Assembly: GCA_020444475.1 (NCBI GenBank) | Contig: JAHLKV010000004.1 | Span: 396,304-460,303 of the forward strand | Reading direction: 5' to 3' | Source: a bacterium | Lineage (GTDB): Bacteria > Zixibacteria > MSB-5A5 > GN15 > FEB-12 | Length of the DNA: 64,000 nt | Shown here: positions 19,039 through 26,709 of the stretch, one piece after another | Position numbering within the stretch: position 1 is the first letter of the stretch | Layout of the letters: every line of letters starts with the position of its first letter | Made by a program: the position numbers and the translations under genes | Notes under the pieces: model-generated | What the model was told of the DNA's origin: nothing | Seen by the model: only the letters and a program-made list of their open reading frames with translations | Databases searched by the model: none

Positions 19039-19287
19039 ATGTTTGGAATGGGACCCTGGGAACTGTTTCTCATATTCGCCGTCATCTTGCTGCTTTTCGG
19101 CGCCAAACGGCTGCCCGAGATGGCGCAGGGTCTCGGCAAGGGAATCAAGGAGTTCCGCAAGGCGATGAAAGAGACGACCGACGAGATCAAAGGCTCGACG
19201 GACGCCGCCGATTTTGTCGAAAAGAACGACCCGAAGAAAAACGCCACGCAGCCGCGCACCGGCGACAGCGACAAATCCCACGGCTGA
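19039..19287 (+). CDS. tatA: Twin-arginine translocase subunit TatA/TatE
   Basis: The 82-aa product has one short helix ('WELFLIFAVILLLFGAKRLP'), an amphipathic helix ('EMAQGLGKGIKEFRKAMKE') and a charged tail, the canonical TatA arrangement for forming the Tat pore. 'FGxKRLPE' and 'GxGxxxFK'-like residues are present. AGGAGG precedes the ATG. No tatC is in the window. Confidence 0.93.
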   Translation: MFGMGPWELFLIFAVILLLFGAKRLPEMAQGLGKGIKEFRKAMKETTDEIKGSTDAADFVEKNDPKKNATQPRTGDSDKSHG

Positions 19288-19311
19288 GCGCGACCGGGAG
19301 GATAGGGCGAT

Positions 19312-19794
19312 ATGAGTGTGAGGTTCAGCAAGGATGACGCCGAGAAAATCGGCGCCGTGATCGGCGTCGAGAAACTGACGTTCGAAAATGACCACTTCCG
19401 CATGAAAGTCTCCAACCCCGAGGAAAAACGTATCCTCGTCCTGGAGATTTATCCGGAAACACAGCTCGGCCGACGGCGAGGTATGCTCGTGGTCGTCTAC
19501 ACCGGCAACTCCCACCTGCAGCTGCATAACTGCACGGGATACGTCGTCTCCGAAGAACTGGGCGAAGTGACGTTTGTCGCGGAAAAACGCGACCGCCTCT
19601 CCGGTCTGGTCGTCGAACGCGGCGCTTCCTGCTCGCTCTACGCCGGCCTCGATCGCGATCTCATCTCCTCCGACTTCACGCAACTGGGCGTCGAGGTCAT
19701 GCTCTCCGGTGTCGCACTGTCCCTCACCGAAGAGATTCTGAGCAAGGACCATGACTCCGACGACGCGTCCGAGCCGCACGACCAGGAAGATTGA
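19312..19794 (+). CDS. Conserved-looking hypothetical cytoplasmic protein
   Basis: This 160-aa soluble protein has no signal, no helix of membrane type and no motif I recognise. It is beta-rich ('LVLEIYPETQ', 'GMLVVVYTGNSHLQLHNC') with an acidic C-terminal tail. It is the last gene of the ecfT-to-tatA operon: 24 nt after tatA with a GGGAGG-like site, and the terminator begins 36 nt after its stop. No function is assigned. Confidence 0.75.
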   Translation: MSVRFSKDDAEKIGAVIGVEKLTFENDHFRMKVSNPEEKRILVLEIYPETQLGRRRGMLVVVYTGNSHLQLHNCTGYVVSEELGEVTFVAEKRDRLSGLVVERGASCSLYAGLDRDLISSDFTQLGVEVMLSGVALSLTEEILSKDHDSDDASEPHDQED

Positions 19795-19829
19795 CCCACT
19801 CCCTGTTATCCTGCGAAGCCAGAAAGTAA

Positions 19830-19858
19830 AAAGGCCGTCACAAGACGTGACGGCCTTT
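19830..19858 (+). terminator. Bidirectional terminator between convergent operons
   Basis: Stem AAAGGCCGTCAC / GTGACGGCCTTT with a 5-nt loop, T-rich on one side and A-rich on the other. It lies between the plus-strand operon ending at 19794 and the minus-strand kinase ending at 19886. Confidence 0.9.
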
Positions 19859-19885
19859 CTTCTATCCAGGTCTGTGTCGGATAGA

Positions 19886-22372
19886 TCATCGTGAGGCAAA
19901 CGACTCAACGAAATCTTTCATATCATTCGACAGCTCGCTCGCCCGCTGGTATCTCGCAGCCGGGTCTTTCTTGAGCGCCTTGGCGATGATGTGGTCGAAC
20001 AACAGCGGTACGTGCGGGTTGATATCCGACGGCTTCTGCGGTTCGTGATTCATGATCGAGTAAATCAATGACGTAATATTTTCACCCTTGAACGGGCGCC
20101 GCCCCAGCAGCATCTCATAGACTACGACACCCAGCGAGAAGAGATCGGCCCGACGGTCGATCGCCATCCCCTTGAGCTGCTCAGGGGAGATGTAGTTCGG
20201 TGTACCCATCGCAATACCCGTTTTGGTCATCGAGTTGGAGTCAATACGGGCGATACCGTAGTCCATCACCTTCACCCGATAGTCCGACAGGATCATGATA
20301 TTGGCGGGTTTGATATCGCGGTGTACGATTCCCTGATCGTGCGCATAGTCGAGCGCATTGCAAATCTGCATGATTATCTGGGCGATAATCCGATAGTTGA
20401 ACCGCGTTTTCTTCTTGATCAGATCTTCCAGCGTCACGCCCTCGAGGAACTCCATGGCGATATACTGAAGCTGCCCCTCGGAGCCGACGTCGTACACCGT
20501 TACGATATTCGGATGTGACAGCTTGCCGGCCGCCTGCGCCTCGCGGTGCAGACGCTCCTTCAGCTCGGCCATCTCCTCCGGGTCATTGACGAAATCCAGG
20601 CGGATCGTCTTGAGCGCCACCGGACGATTGATCGCCGGGTCGATACCCTTATAGACCAGACCCATCGCGCCCTTGCCCAGAATACCGGTCACCTGATAGC
20701 GACCAAGATTCTTGACGTCTGGCGGACGGTGCTGCAGTTCGACCTTCTGGCTGTCCGTCATGCTGCCGGAACGGTCAATCTCGCCGGAATCGGCGAAATT
20801 GTCGATCGATTCGGGAAGCTTGATCTCATCCGACGAAGTTCCCACCGGACCGGAATCACGCAGACCGGGAGGGGTGTCATCATCGAGCGGCGATGATGCC
20901 GTCGCGCCGTGACGCTGCGAATCGGACAGCTTATCAGAGCCGTCGAGCCGAAGGCTCTGGTAATCATCGTAGGATTCAGGTTGGCGATCATAGTCCATGG
21001 CGGCAGTCGCGACATTCAACGGATCGCTGGCGCCGGACTCGATGAATCGCACCTTGCCGCTGTCCCCGTGACTGACCGTCTCGCGCGTCTCAACCATACG
21101 CGAGGGCCGACTCTTGGAGACCGGTCGCTTCGTCGGCTGCTCGCCGGCCATGAATGCGGAATCGAGCAGCGGCGAGGCCACCATAAACAACACCAATTGC
21201 AGCCCGATATAGACGGAGTTGAACAATACCGCGGCACTGGTCAGCATTAGATAGTTGATATTGGCCAGCACGATAATGCCGCCCAGAAGAATCACGAACC
21301 GATACAGCAGGGTGACCCGGGGCAGGACGAACGCGCAGATACCACCCAGCAAGAACAGCACCAGCATATCATACATCGGCGAGTGAGTCTGTTCGAGCGT
21401 GAAGCGCTCGTCGAGCATATTCGCTATTGCCGTCGCCTTGACCAGCGAAGCCGGTACCGCCTCGTCAACCGGGGTCTCGAACTGCTCCTCGCGAGTCGGA
21501 TCATCGGCCGTGATAAACACCAGCCGACCCTGGAGTCTCGACCGGTCGAAACTGTCCGACAGGACTTCGGCCGCCGAATACTGCTTGAACGAGTTGCCAT
21601 CGGCGAACGTCAGGAAGAAGTTCCCGTGCTCGTCGAGCGGTACCGTCCGTGCTGCGCCGATCTCGACACGCTGTCCCTCGTGTACCGTGATCATGTCCGG
21701 CGGGACATTCAGGTACAGACCGGTCGCCACGAGCGCCAGCGAAGGATAGTAGAACCCTTCGAAATTCACCATCATCGGTGTGCGGCGAAGGGTCCGGTCA
21801 TCATCGGGGCTCTCATAGTTGAATCCGAGATACACGTGGGTTGCCAGCAGTTTCTCGGCCGGAAGGAAGACTTTGCGTGCCAGCAGGCTCGACTGCTCGT
21901 CCATCAGCCCGATCGGATTTTCGATTACAAGCGCATTGTTGAACAGATACTTCGGATTGCTCGTCAGATTGCTGCGGTAGGTCGCCAGAGCGATATCGTA
22001 CGGCAGCACCGTGTTTTTGATCCAGCTCAATTGTCCGGCCAGTATATCCGTGTAGCCGGCCGAGTCCTGCGCCGCTTCGTCGAACAATTCGGTGTTCAAC
22101 ACCAGCACTTTCGGCTCCCCGGCCGCCGTGGCGGCCGCCAGGTCCGCAAGACGATCTCTATTCCACGGCCAGGCGCCGTATTCCTTCTGTGCTTTCTGGT
22201 CTATCTTGACCAGTACGACCTTCGCCTCATGCGAATCCGGGGCCGTCACGCGGCACATGAAATCGCTGATCGATCGCTGCAGGCCGTCCAGCGGTCCGAT
22301 ACCGTTGGCATACAGGATGACGATGAAAATCGTTATCAGCAGATAGAGTATATACGACGAATACTTGGCCAT
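19886..22372 (-). CDS. Membrane Ser/Thr protein kinase with extracytoplasmic CHASE2 sensor
   Basis: This is an 828-aa receptor kinase. One N-terminal helix (about 7-25) is followed by a CHASE2-type domain to about 310 ('VVLVKIDQKAQKEYGAWPWNR', read in parts, with 'LQGRLVFITADD'). A cluster of helices (about 325-400) and a polar linker with many Ser/Asp come next. The kinase domain spans roughly 557-820: Gly loop 'LGKGAMGLVYKG', VALK lysine, 'HRDIKPANIM' and 'GTPNYISPEQLKG'. The Mg-binding motif is DYG rather than DFG. It is the last gene of an operon with a metallophosphoesterase and a two-FHA protein, which suggests a phosphorylation circuit with its own reader and possibly eraser. Confidence 0.92.
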   Translation of the reverse strand: MAKYSSYILYLLITIFIVILYANGIGPLDGLQRSISDFMCRVTAPDSHEAKVVLVKIDQKAQKEYGAWPWNRDRLADLAAATAAGEPKVLVLNTELFDEAAQDSAGYTDILAGQLSWIKNTVLPYDIALATYRSNLTSNPKYLFNNALVIENPIGLMDEQSSLLARKVFLPAEKLLATHVYLGFNYESPDDDRTLRRTPMMVNFEGFYYPSLALVATGLYLNVPPDMITVHEGQRVEIGAARTVPLDEHGNFFLTFADGNSFKQYSAAEVLSDSFDRSRLQGRLVFITADDPTREEQFETPVDEAVPASLVKATAIANMLDERFTLEQTHSPMYDMLVLFLLGGICAFVLPRVTLLYRFVILLGGIIVLANINYLMLTSAAVLFNSVYIGLQLVLFMVASPLLDSAFMAGEQPTKRPVSKSRPSRMVETRETVSHGDSGKVRFIESGASDPLNVATAAMDYDRQPESYDDYQSLRLDGSDKLSDSQRHGATASSPLDDDTPPGLRDSGPVGTSSDEIKLPESIDNFADSGEIDRSGSMTDSQKVELQHRPPDVKNLGRYQVTGILGKGAMGLVYKGIDPAINRPVALKTIRLDFVNDPEEMAELKERLHREAQAAGKLSHPNIVTVYDVGSEGQLQYIAMEFLEGVTLEDLIKKKTRFNYRIIAQIIMQICNALDYAHDQGIVHRDIKPANIMILSDYRVKVMDYGIARIDSNSMTKTGIAMGTPNYISPEQLKGMAIDRRADLFSLGVVVYEMLLGRRPFKGENITSLIYSIMNHEPQKPSDINPHVPLLFDHIIAKALKKDPAARYQRASELSNDMKDFVESFASR

Positions 22373-22384
22373 GGCTTCCTCGCC

Positions 22385-23113
22385 TTACTGTCCCACCGTG
22401 AGTCGTTCCACAAGCATAGTCGGCACGCCCGCCGCCCGCATCTTCTCCTGCGTTGTGGCGATGTCGTACGGGACACGGCGATAATTGACCGAACGACTCT
22501 CCGTGTCAAACGACACATAACACGCGTCGGGATCATTATCGCGCGGCTGTCCCACCGAGCCGACGTTGATCAGGTATCTCTTCTCGTCAAAAGGCTGAAT
22601 ATCGTGTCCCACCTGATGGCGGATGTCTCCCTCATCGGAAAGCGAGAAGATCATCGGCAGGTGTGAATGACCATAAAAACAGATGCGCCCCTGCATGTGA
22701 TCAAACGCGCGCCGCGCCTCCTGCGTGGCGAGAATATACCGCCAGGTCTCCGGCTGGTAAGGCGACGCGTGCACGAGATCGACATCAGCAAGATGCGCCT
22801 CCATCTCGAAATTCGAGATTCTCTCGATATCCCGTTCCCCCAGGTGCTCCTGCGTCCAGACCGCCGACTGCCGCGCAATCGGACTCAGGTACTCCTCGGA
22901 CACCAGGCCGAGCGCGTAATATTCATGGTTGCCCATCAGGCGAATGTCACAGTTTTCCATTACCAGATCGAGACAGGCGGTCGGATCGCAGCCGTACCCA
23001 ACCACGTCCCCCAAACAATAGACGGCGTCATGATTCCGGGAACGGATGTCGTTCAGTACCGCAGTGAGAGCCTCGAGATTTGCATGGATGTCCGATATCA
23101 GGGCGACTACCAC
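22385..23113 (-). CDS. Calcineurin-like metallophosphoesterase (YfcE/diadenosine-phosphatase-like)
   Basis: This 242-aa cytoplasmic phosphoesterase has the five family blocks: 'ISDIHANLEAL' (Asp8, His10), 'GDVVGYG', 'GNHEYYAL', 'VHASPY' and 'YGHSHLPMI'. These bind two metals. Relatives act on phosphodiesters, nucleotides or phosphoproteins, so the substrate is open. Its ATG overlaps the stop of the FHA gene, and the kinase gene follows 12 nt after its own stop. This placement makes an opposing phosphatase for the kinase plausible but unproven. Confidence 0.88.
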   Translation of the reverse strand: MVVALISDIHANLEALTAVLNDIRSRNHDAVYCLGDVVGYGCDPTACLDLVMENCDIRLMGNHEYYALGLVSEEYLSPIARQSAVWTQEHLGERDIERISNFEMEAHLADVDLVHASPYQPETWRYILATQEARRAFDHMQGRICFYGHSHLPMIFSLSDEGDIRHQVGHDIQPFDEKRYLINVGSVGQPRDNDPDACYVSFDTESRSVNYRRVPYDIATTQEKMRAAGVPTMLVERLTVGQ

Positions 23114-23808
23114 TACGCGCCTCCTTCGACGAATTTCAATGTGGTTTTGCCGACCGTCACCAGGTCGCCATTTTTCAGCCAGCTCCGCTCGATCGGCTCA
23201 CCGTTTACCAGCGTCTTGCCCTTACGGCCGAGATTCATTACCGCATAGCCTTCCGGCTCTTTGGTGATTTTGGCCTGAATGCCGGACAGCATGAAGCCGC
23301 GCGCTTTGATGTGCACGAACTTCGCCTTCCCGATCGTCGTCACCTCACGATCGAGCGCGTACTCGGCAAATTCGCTGTTTTCTTCGCCCAGCAGCACCGA
23401 ACCGCCGTACTTGGCGACGATTTCCCGCTCCGAACGATCGGTTGCCAGCAGCTCTTTCTGCTTTTTCGTGTTCAGGACCATCGTCCCGTCCAAATCGGAA
23501 CCGTCATCGACCGGACCCGATGCACTGCAGTTGTAAACGAGCGAGTACTTGCCGATCGTCACGATATCCTTGTCGCGAAGGACATCCTCGCCGATCTTGC
23601 GGTTGTTCACGAACGTCCCGTTCAGAGACTCGTTGTCGATGATTACCGCCGCGTTGTCGTTGAACTCGATCATGGCGTGCTTGCGGGAAACGCCTCGGTT
23701 CTCGAGCACGATATCGTTGTCGTTGGTCCGACCGATCGAGATTCGCTTCTTCTCAGTTACGATTCGCTCGATCACTTTGTCTTCGTACTTAACGATGATC
23801 TCCGGCAT
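23113..23808 (-). CDS. Protein with two FHA phosphothreonine-binding domains
   Basis: This 231-aa soluble protein has two FHA domains. The first (about 20-75) has the classic 'IGRTNDNDIVLENRGVSRKH' and 'NGTFVNNRKI' motifs for phospho-Thr recognition. The second (about 140-225) has 'TIGKAKFVHI' and 'GKTLVNGEPI' but lacks the canonical Arg/Ser-x-x-His pair, so it may bind differently. It heads the kinase operon; AAAGGA lies 7 nt before the ATG. It is probably the reader of threonine phosphorylation by the kinase two genes downstream. Confidence 0.92.
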   Translation of the reverse strand: MPEIIVKYEDKVIERIVTEKKRISIGRTNDNDIVLENRGVSRKHAMIEFNDNAAVIIDNESLNGTFVNNRKIGEDVLRDKDIVTIGKYSLVYNCSASGPVDDGSDLDGTMVLNTKKQKELLATDRSEREIVAKYGGSVLLGEENSEFAEYALDREVTTIGKAKFVHIKARGFMLSGIQAKITKEPEGYAVMNLGRKGKTLVNGEPIERSWLKNGDLVTVGKTTLKFVEGGA

Positions 23809-24003
23809 ACCGGTATCCTTTCATCCTGTTTAGTACGTCACTACCCCGCACGGAAACCGGGTGGCGGTTTCGGCACGCCGAGAAACGGACGGGATAGGCG
23901 CTTCTCTTTTCCTCTTTTGTCGGCATCCGTTTGACAAAACTAAACCCTCATAACATAAGCCGTTGTGTCAGTTCTCGCGGATTGTCCACCGGCTTGAAAA
24001 AGG

Positions 24004-24032
24004 TTGCCTGCCCTCCTGTCGATTTCTATATT
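24004..24032 (+). promoter_or_regulatory. Candidate promoter of etfA
   Basis: TTGCCT (24004-24009), 17-nt spacer, TATATT (24027-24032), 36 nt before the etfA ATG. Confidence 0.45.
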
Positions 24033-24068
24033 GGCCGGAAATTGACGCTCAAACCTACAGGTGATAGC

Positions 24069-25028
24069 ATGAAGATCTTGTCGATAGCCCTGCAGAAAAA
24101 CGGCACCCTGCTGGCGGCCGATTTCGAGGTCATCGAAGCGGCTAAAGCGCTTGGCGGAGAACTACATACAGCCGTGCTGGCGGAACACGCCGAGCCCCTT
24201 GCCAAGAAACTCGCCCAACGCGGCGGCGGCAAGGTCCTCGCCGTCTCCAACCCAGCCGCAAAAGACTTCCACGACGAGATTTACGCCAAAGTTGTCAGCG
24301 AATTGGTCAAAAAGCACGGCATCGACCTCGTCCTCTGTCCCGCCACCACCTACGGCAAAGCCCTGATCGCCCGGCTGGCCGGCGCCAACGGTGGACGGGC
24401 GGCCTCTGATGCCACCGGTTTGAAAGCCGATGGTGATTCGGTGGTGGTCACGCGCCCCACATACGGCGGCAACGTGCTGGCCAGCGTACAGGCCGGCGGG
24501 GGCCCCTTCTTCGTTTCCGTCCGCCCCAAGATCTTTAACGAATCGAAAGACGGCGCCGGCGAGGTGGTCATCGAAAACGTCGATCCCTCCGCATTCGAAG
24601 GCAAGGCGGTCATTAAAGAGGTGAAAGTCGAAGCTGCGGCAACCCAGAATCTCGCCGAGGCCGACGTTATCGTGGCGGCCGGCCGCGGCATTAAAGGCCC
24701 GGAAAACGTCGCTATCGTTCAGGATCTGGCCGGCTCACTCAATGGCGCCTTTGGCGCCTCCCGCGCCATTGTCGACGCCGGTTGGGTCGAGTACAAGCAC
24801 CAGGTGGGACAGACCGGGCGTACCGTCAACCCCAAGCTGTACGTAGCGGTCGGTATCTCCGGCGCCATCCAGCATCTGGTCGGTATGCAGACCTCCAAGA
24901 CGATTGTCGCCGTCAACAAAGACAAGGACGCCCCGATCTTCAACATCGCCACCTACGGCATTGTCGGCGATCTGTTCGAAATCGTTCCGGCGATGACGAA
25001 GAAGTTCAAGGCCGAACTCGGCGCCTGA
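24069..25028 (+). CDS. etfA: Electron transfer flavoprotein alpha subunit
   Basis: This is a 319-aa protein. The start ATG 24069 (MKILSIALQ) has AGGTGA upstream; in-frame codons further 5' add 46 residues with no family resemblance. The N-terminal domain has '[15 protein letters not shown]'-like blocks ('[17 protein letters not shown]'). The C-terminal FAD domain has '[10 protein letters not shown]', '[11 protein letters not shown]', '[19 protein letters not shown]' and '[10 protein letters not shown]'. EtfA carries the FAD that passes electrons from dehydrogenases to the quinone pool via ETF-QO. The usual etfB neighbour is absent on both sides, so the beta subunit must be encoded elsewhere. 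Confidence 0.93.
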   Translation: MKILSIALQKNGTLLAADFEVIEAAKALGGELHTAVLAEHAEPLAKKLAQRGGGKVLAVSNPAAKDFHDEIYAKVVSELVKKHGIDLVLCPATTYGKALIARLAGANGGRAASDATGLKADGDSVVVTRPTYGGNVLASVQAGGGPFFVSVRPKIFNESKDGAGEVVIENVDPSAFEGKAVIKEVKVEAAATQNLAEADVIVAAGRGIKGPENVAIVQDLAGSLNGAFGASRAIVDAGWVEYKHQVGQTGRTVNPKLYVAVGISGAIQHLVGMQTSKTIVAVNKDKDAPIFNIATYGIVGDLFEIVPAMTKKFKAELGA

Positions 25029-25050
25029 TCAGATTCCATCAATCAACAAA

Positions 25051-25085
25051 AGGCCCGCCGGTCAGTTGATCGGCGGGCCTCTTCT
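25051..25085 (+). terminator. Rho-independent terminator after etfA
   Basis: Stem AGGCCCGCCG / CGGCGGGCCT (25051-25060 and 25071-25080), then CTTCTTT. It is shared with the convergent PKD lipoprotein gene that ends at 25108. Confidence 0.85.
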
Positions 25086-25107
25086 TTATTGTCTGGTCGC
25101 GACCTGA

Positions 25108-26277
25108 CTACGGCGCAGGGAAGCTGGTCGAGTCAGTCACCGTGATGGTATCGTATAAGGTATCCGGGTTGTTGCAGTCATTATCAACCGCGAGGAAGAC
25201 CTCGTAGTCACCAGCCGTGTCGTACGCATGGTTGGCGACAGCGGAAATCGAGGTTGCGCCGTCGCCGAAATCCCAGAAGTACGAGGTTGCATTCGATACC
25301 GCCTGATTGGCAGTGAACGTAACACTGGTGACGTTCGAATCAATTTGTCCGGTGGAGAAAGTCGCCACTGCCAGCGGCTTCACGTACACTGCGTTGTTGA
25401 GCGTATCACCGACTACGAGGCCCTCAGTGTAAACCTTATTGTAGATTCTCTTGCTTCCCGAACCGGTGTAGGATGAATAGATGACCGGCGAAATGTCCTC
25501 TCGCACGGAGTCGTCGACCTCAAAGAACCAGTAGATACTGTCGATATCCCCCGTGACCGTGAAATCGACAGTTACCGGCTCCAGTTCACAAACCGTATCC
25601 TGCTCGAGTCCACCGTTAACCGTCCACGATACAGCGGCGCAGTCCCGTACATCAAGAAGGTCCTCGCGGACGATTGTCGAATCCCCGCAGGCGCCGCTGA
25701 CAGTGAGCGAGACGGAGTAGACGCCCGGCTGAGTGAACGTGTAGTCCGGGTTCGACCGATAGCTGGAATCGATAATCGAGGAGTCAGCGGTGTAGAACAT
25801 CCACTTGTAGTCGGTGATGCCGCCGGTCGATAAATTGATGAACTCGATCCGCGTCCCGACACACACCAGCAAATCACCCCCGGTCGTGAAATCGGCAATC
25901 GGGTTGGACACCAGTATGTACCTCGTCTTGCTCTCGGAGTCCGTGCGGTCCAGCGAGTCGCCAACCAGCAACGACACCGAGTAGAACCCCGGCTCTATAA
26001 ACACGAACTGGGGATTGGTATCCCGCGACGAGTCCACGATACTGTCCGAATAGCGGATCACCCAGCTCCAGCTGTCAACCGGTCCGTTGGACTCATCCGA
26101 CAATGTCACCGTGCACGGCGCACAGCCTTCGCGCTTGTTGGCGGAAAACTCGGCTTCGGGATAATCAAAAACAACCGTCGTGTTGCTTTCCGTAATCAAT
26201 TCGTCGCAGCCGGGTCCGGTGATAATGAGAGCTATGACAAAGAGGGCGGACGCGGCCAGAAGCAGTTTACGATGCAT
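25108..26277 (-). CDS. Lipoprotein with three PKD-like domains
   Basis: This 389-aa protein begins with a lipoprotein signal ending 'IITGPGC' (Cys24). It contains repeated PKD-type beta domains recognised by 'FVFIEPGFYSVSLLV', 'YTFTQPGVYSVSLTV' and 'YFWDFGDGATS ... TAGDYEVFLAV'. A fourth segment around 210-300 looks related but degenerate. PKD proteins usually act in adhesion or substrate binding at the cell surface. The gene is monocistronic. Nothing indicates a specific ligand. Confidence 0.85.
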   Translation of the reverse strand: MHRKLLLAASALFVIALIITGPGCDELITESNTTVVFDYPEAEFSANKREGCAPCTVTLSDESNGPVDSWSWVIRYSDSIVDSSRDTNPQFVFIEPGFYSVSLLVGDSLDRTDSESKTRYILVSNPIADFTTGGDLLVCVGTRIEFINLSTGGITDYKWMFYTADSSIIDSSYRSNPDYTFTQPGVYSVSLTVSGACGDSTIVREDLLDVRDCAAVSWTVNGGLEQDTVCELEPVTVDFTVTGDIDSIYWFFEVDDSVREDISPVIYSSYTGSGSKRIYNKVYTEGLVVGDTLNNAVYVKPLAVATFSTGQIDSNVTSVTFTANQAVSNATSYFWDFGDGATSISAVANHAYDTAGDYEVFLAVDNDCNNPDTLYDTITVTDSTSFPAP

Positions 26278-26434
26278 GTAATAGTCCTGTTACCTGAGTG
26301 AGTCTCGGTCCTATATAGCGATGTGGGCGAAGGCTGTCAATCCTGGAAATCCATCCCAACCCCGGTCCTTCTTTCTACACGCCCCGCCCGCTGACGGTTT
26401 CAGGCGCTTTCCGGCTGGTTCCGACCGGGCTGAT

Positions 26435-26470
26435 GCCGGTTCCACCGGCGAGGGCGCCGGTCCCACCGGC
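26435..26470. repeat. Two near-identical 15-bp hairpins in tandem
   Basis: GCCGGT-TCC-ACCGGC (26435-26449) and GCCGGT-CCC-ACCGGC (26456-26470) are 6-bp inverted repeats differing only in the loop. They lie in the 432-bp gene-free stretch 26278-26709, whose 5' half is very G+C-rich and otherwise empty. Confidence 0.7.
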
Positions 26471-26557
26471 CGATTGTAACAAATTGTTGCAAGCCGGCCG
26501 GAACCGCCCCTCCTGCAGCCGGTATAAGAGTCAGCGAGACAACCAGATCCAAACCGC

Positions 26558-26586
26558 TTGCCTCGGAGGAGTCTTTTCGCTATTAT
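26558..26586 (+). promoter_or_regulatory. Candidate promoter of the beta-propeller gene
   Basis: TTGCCT (26558-26563), 17-nt spacer, TATTAT (26581-26586). The -10 box overlaps the left arm of a long inverted repeat (26582-26596 with 26642-26656). Confidence 0.4.
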
Positions 26587-26656
26587 CTCGACTGTTATCG
26601 ATATATGAACGAAATCAGAACTCTCGACGTTACTTTGTGCAAACAGTTGAGATAAT
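26582..26656 (+). promoter_or_regulatory. Long inverted repeat: structured leader or operator
   Basis: Bases 26582-26596 can pair with 26642-26656 over 15 positions with a single G-T wobble (ATTATCTCGACTGTT against AACAGTTGAGATAAT). The 45-nt interior is not obviously structured. It is followed at once by a terminator-like hairpin. It could be the stem of a regulatory RNA, or a DNA site that loops, since the candidate promoter's -10 box lies on the left arm. Confidence 0.55.
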
Positions 26657-26657
26657 C

Positions 26658-26696
26658 CCGTACTGATCGTCGCTCGACCGGGTACGGACTTTTTTT
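26658..26696 (+). terminator. Terminator-like hairpin directly before a start codon
   Basis: CCGTAC (26658-26663) pairs with GTACGG (26682-26687) around an inner GTCG/CGAC stem, followed by ACTTTTTTT. It ends 13 nt before the GTG start of the next gene. No plus-strand gene lies upstream for 1.6 kb, so it is either an attenuator in a leader or the 3' end of a small RNA. Confidence 0.55.
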
Positions 26697-26709
26697 GTGG
26701 GAGCGTAGT

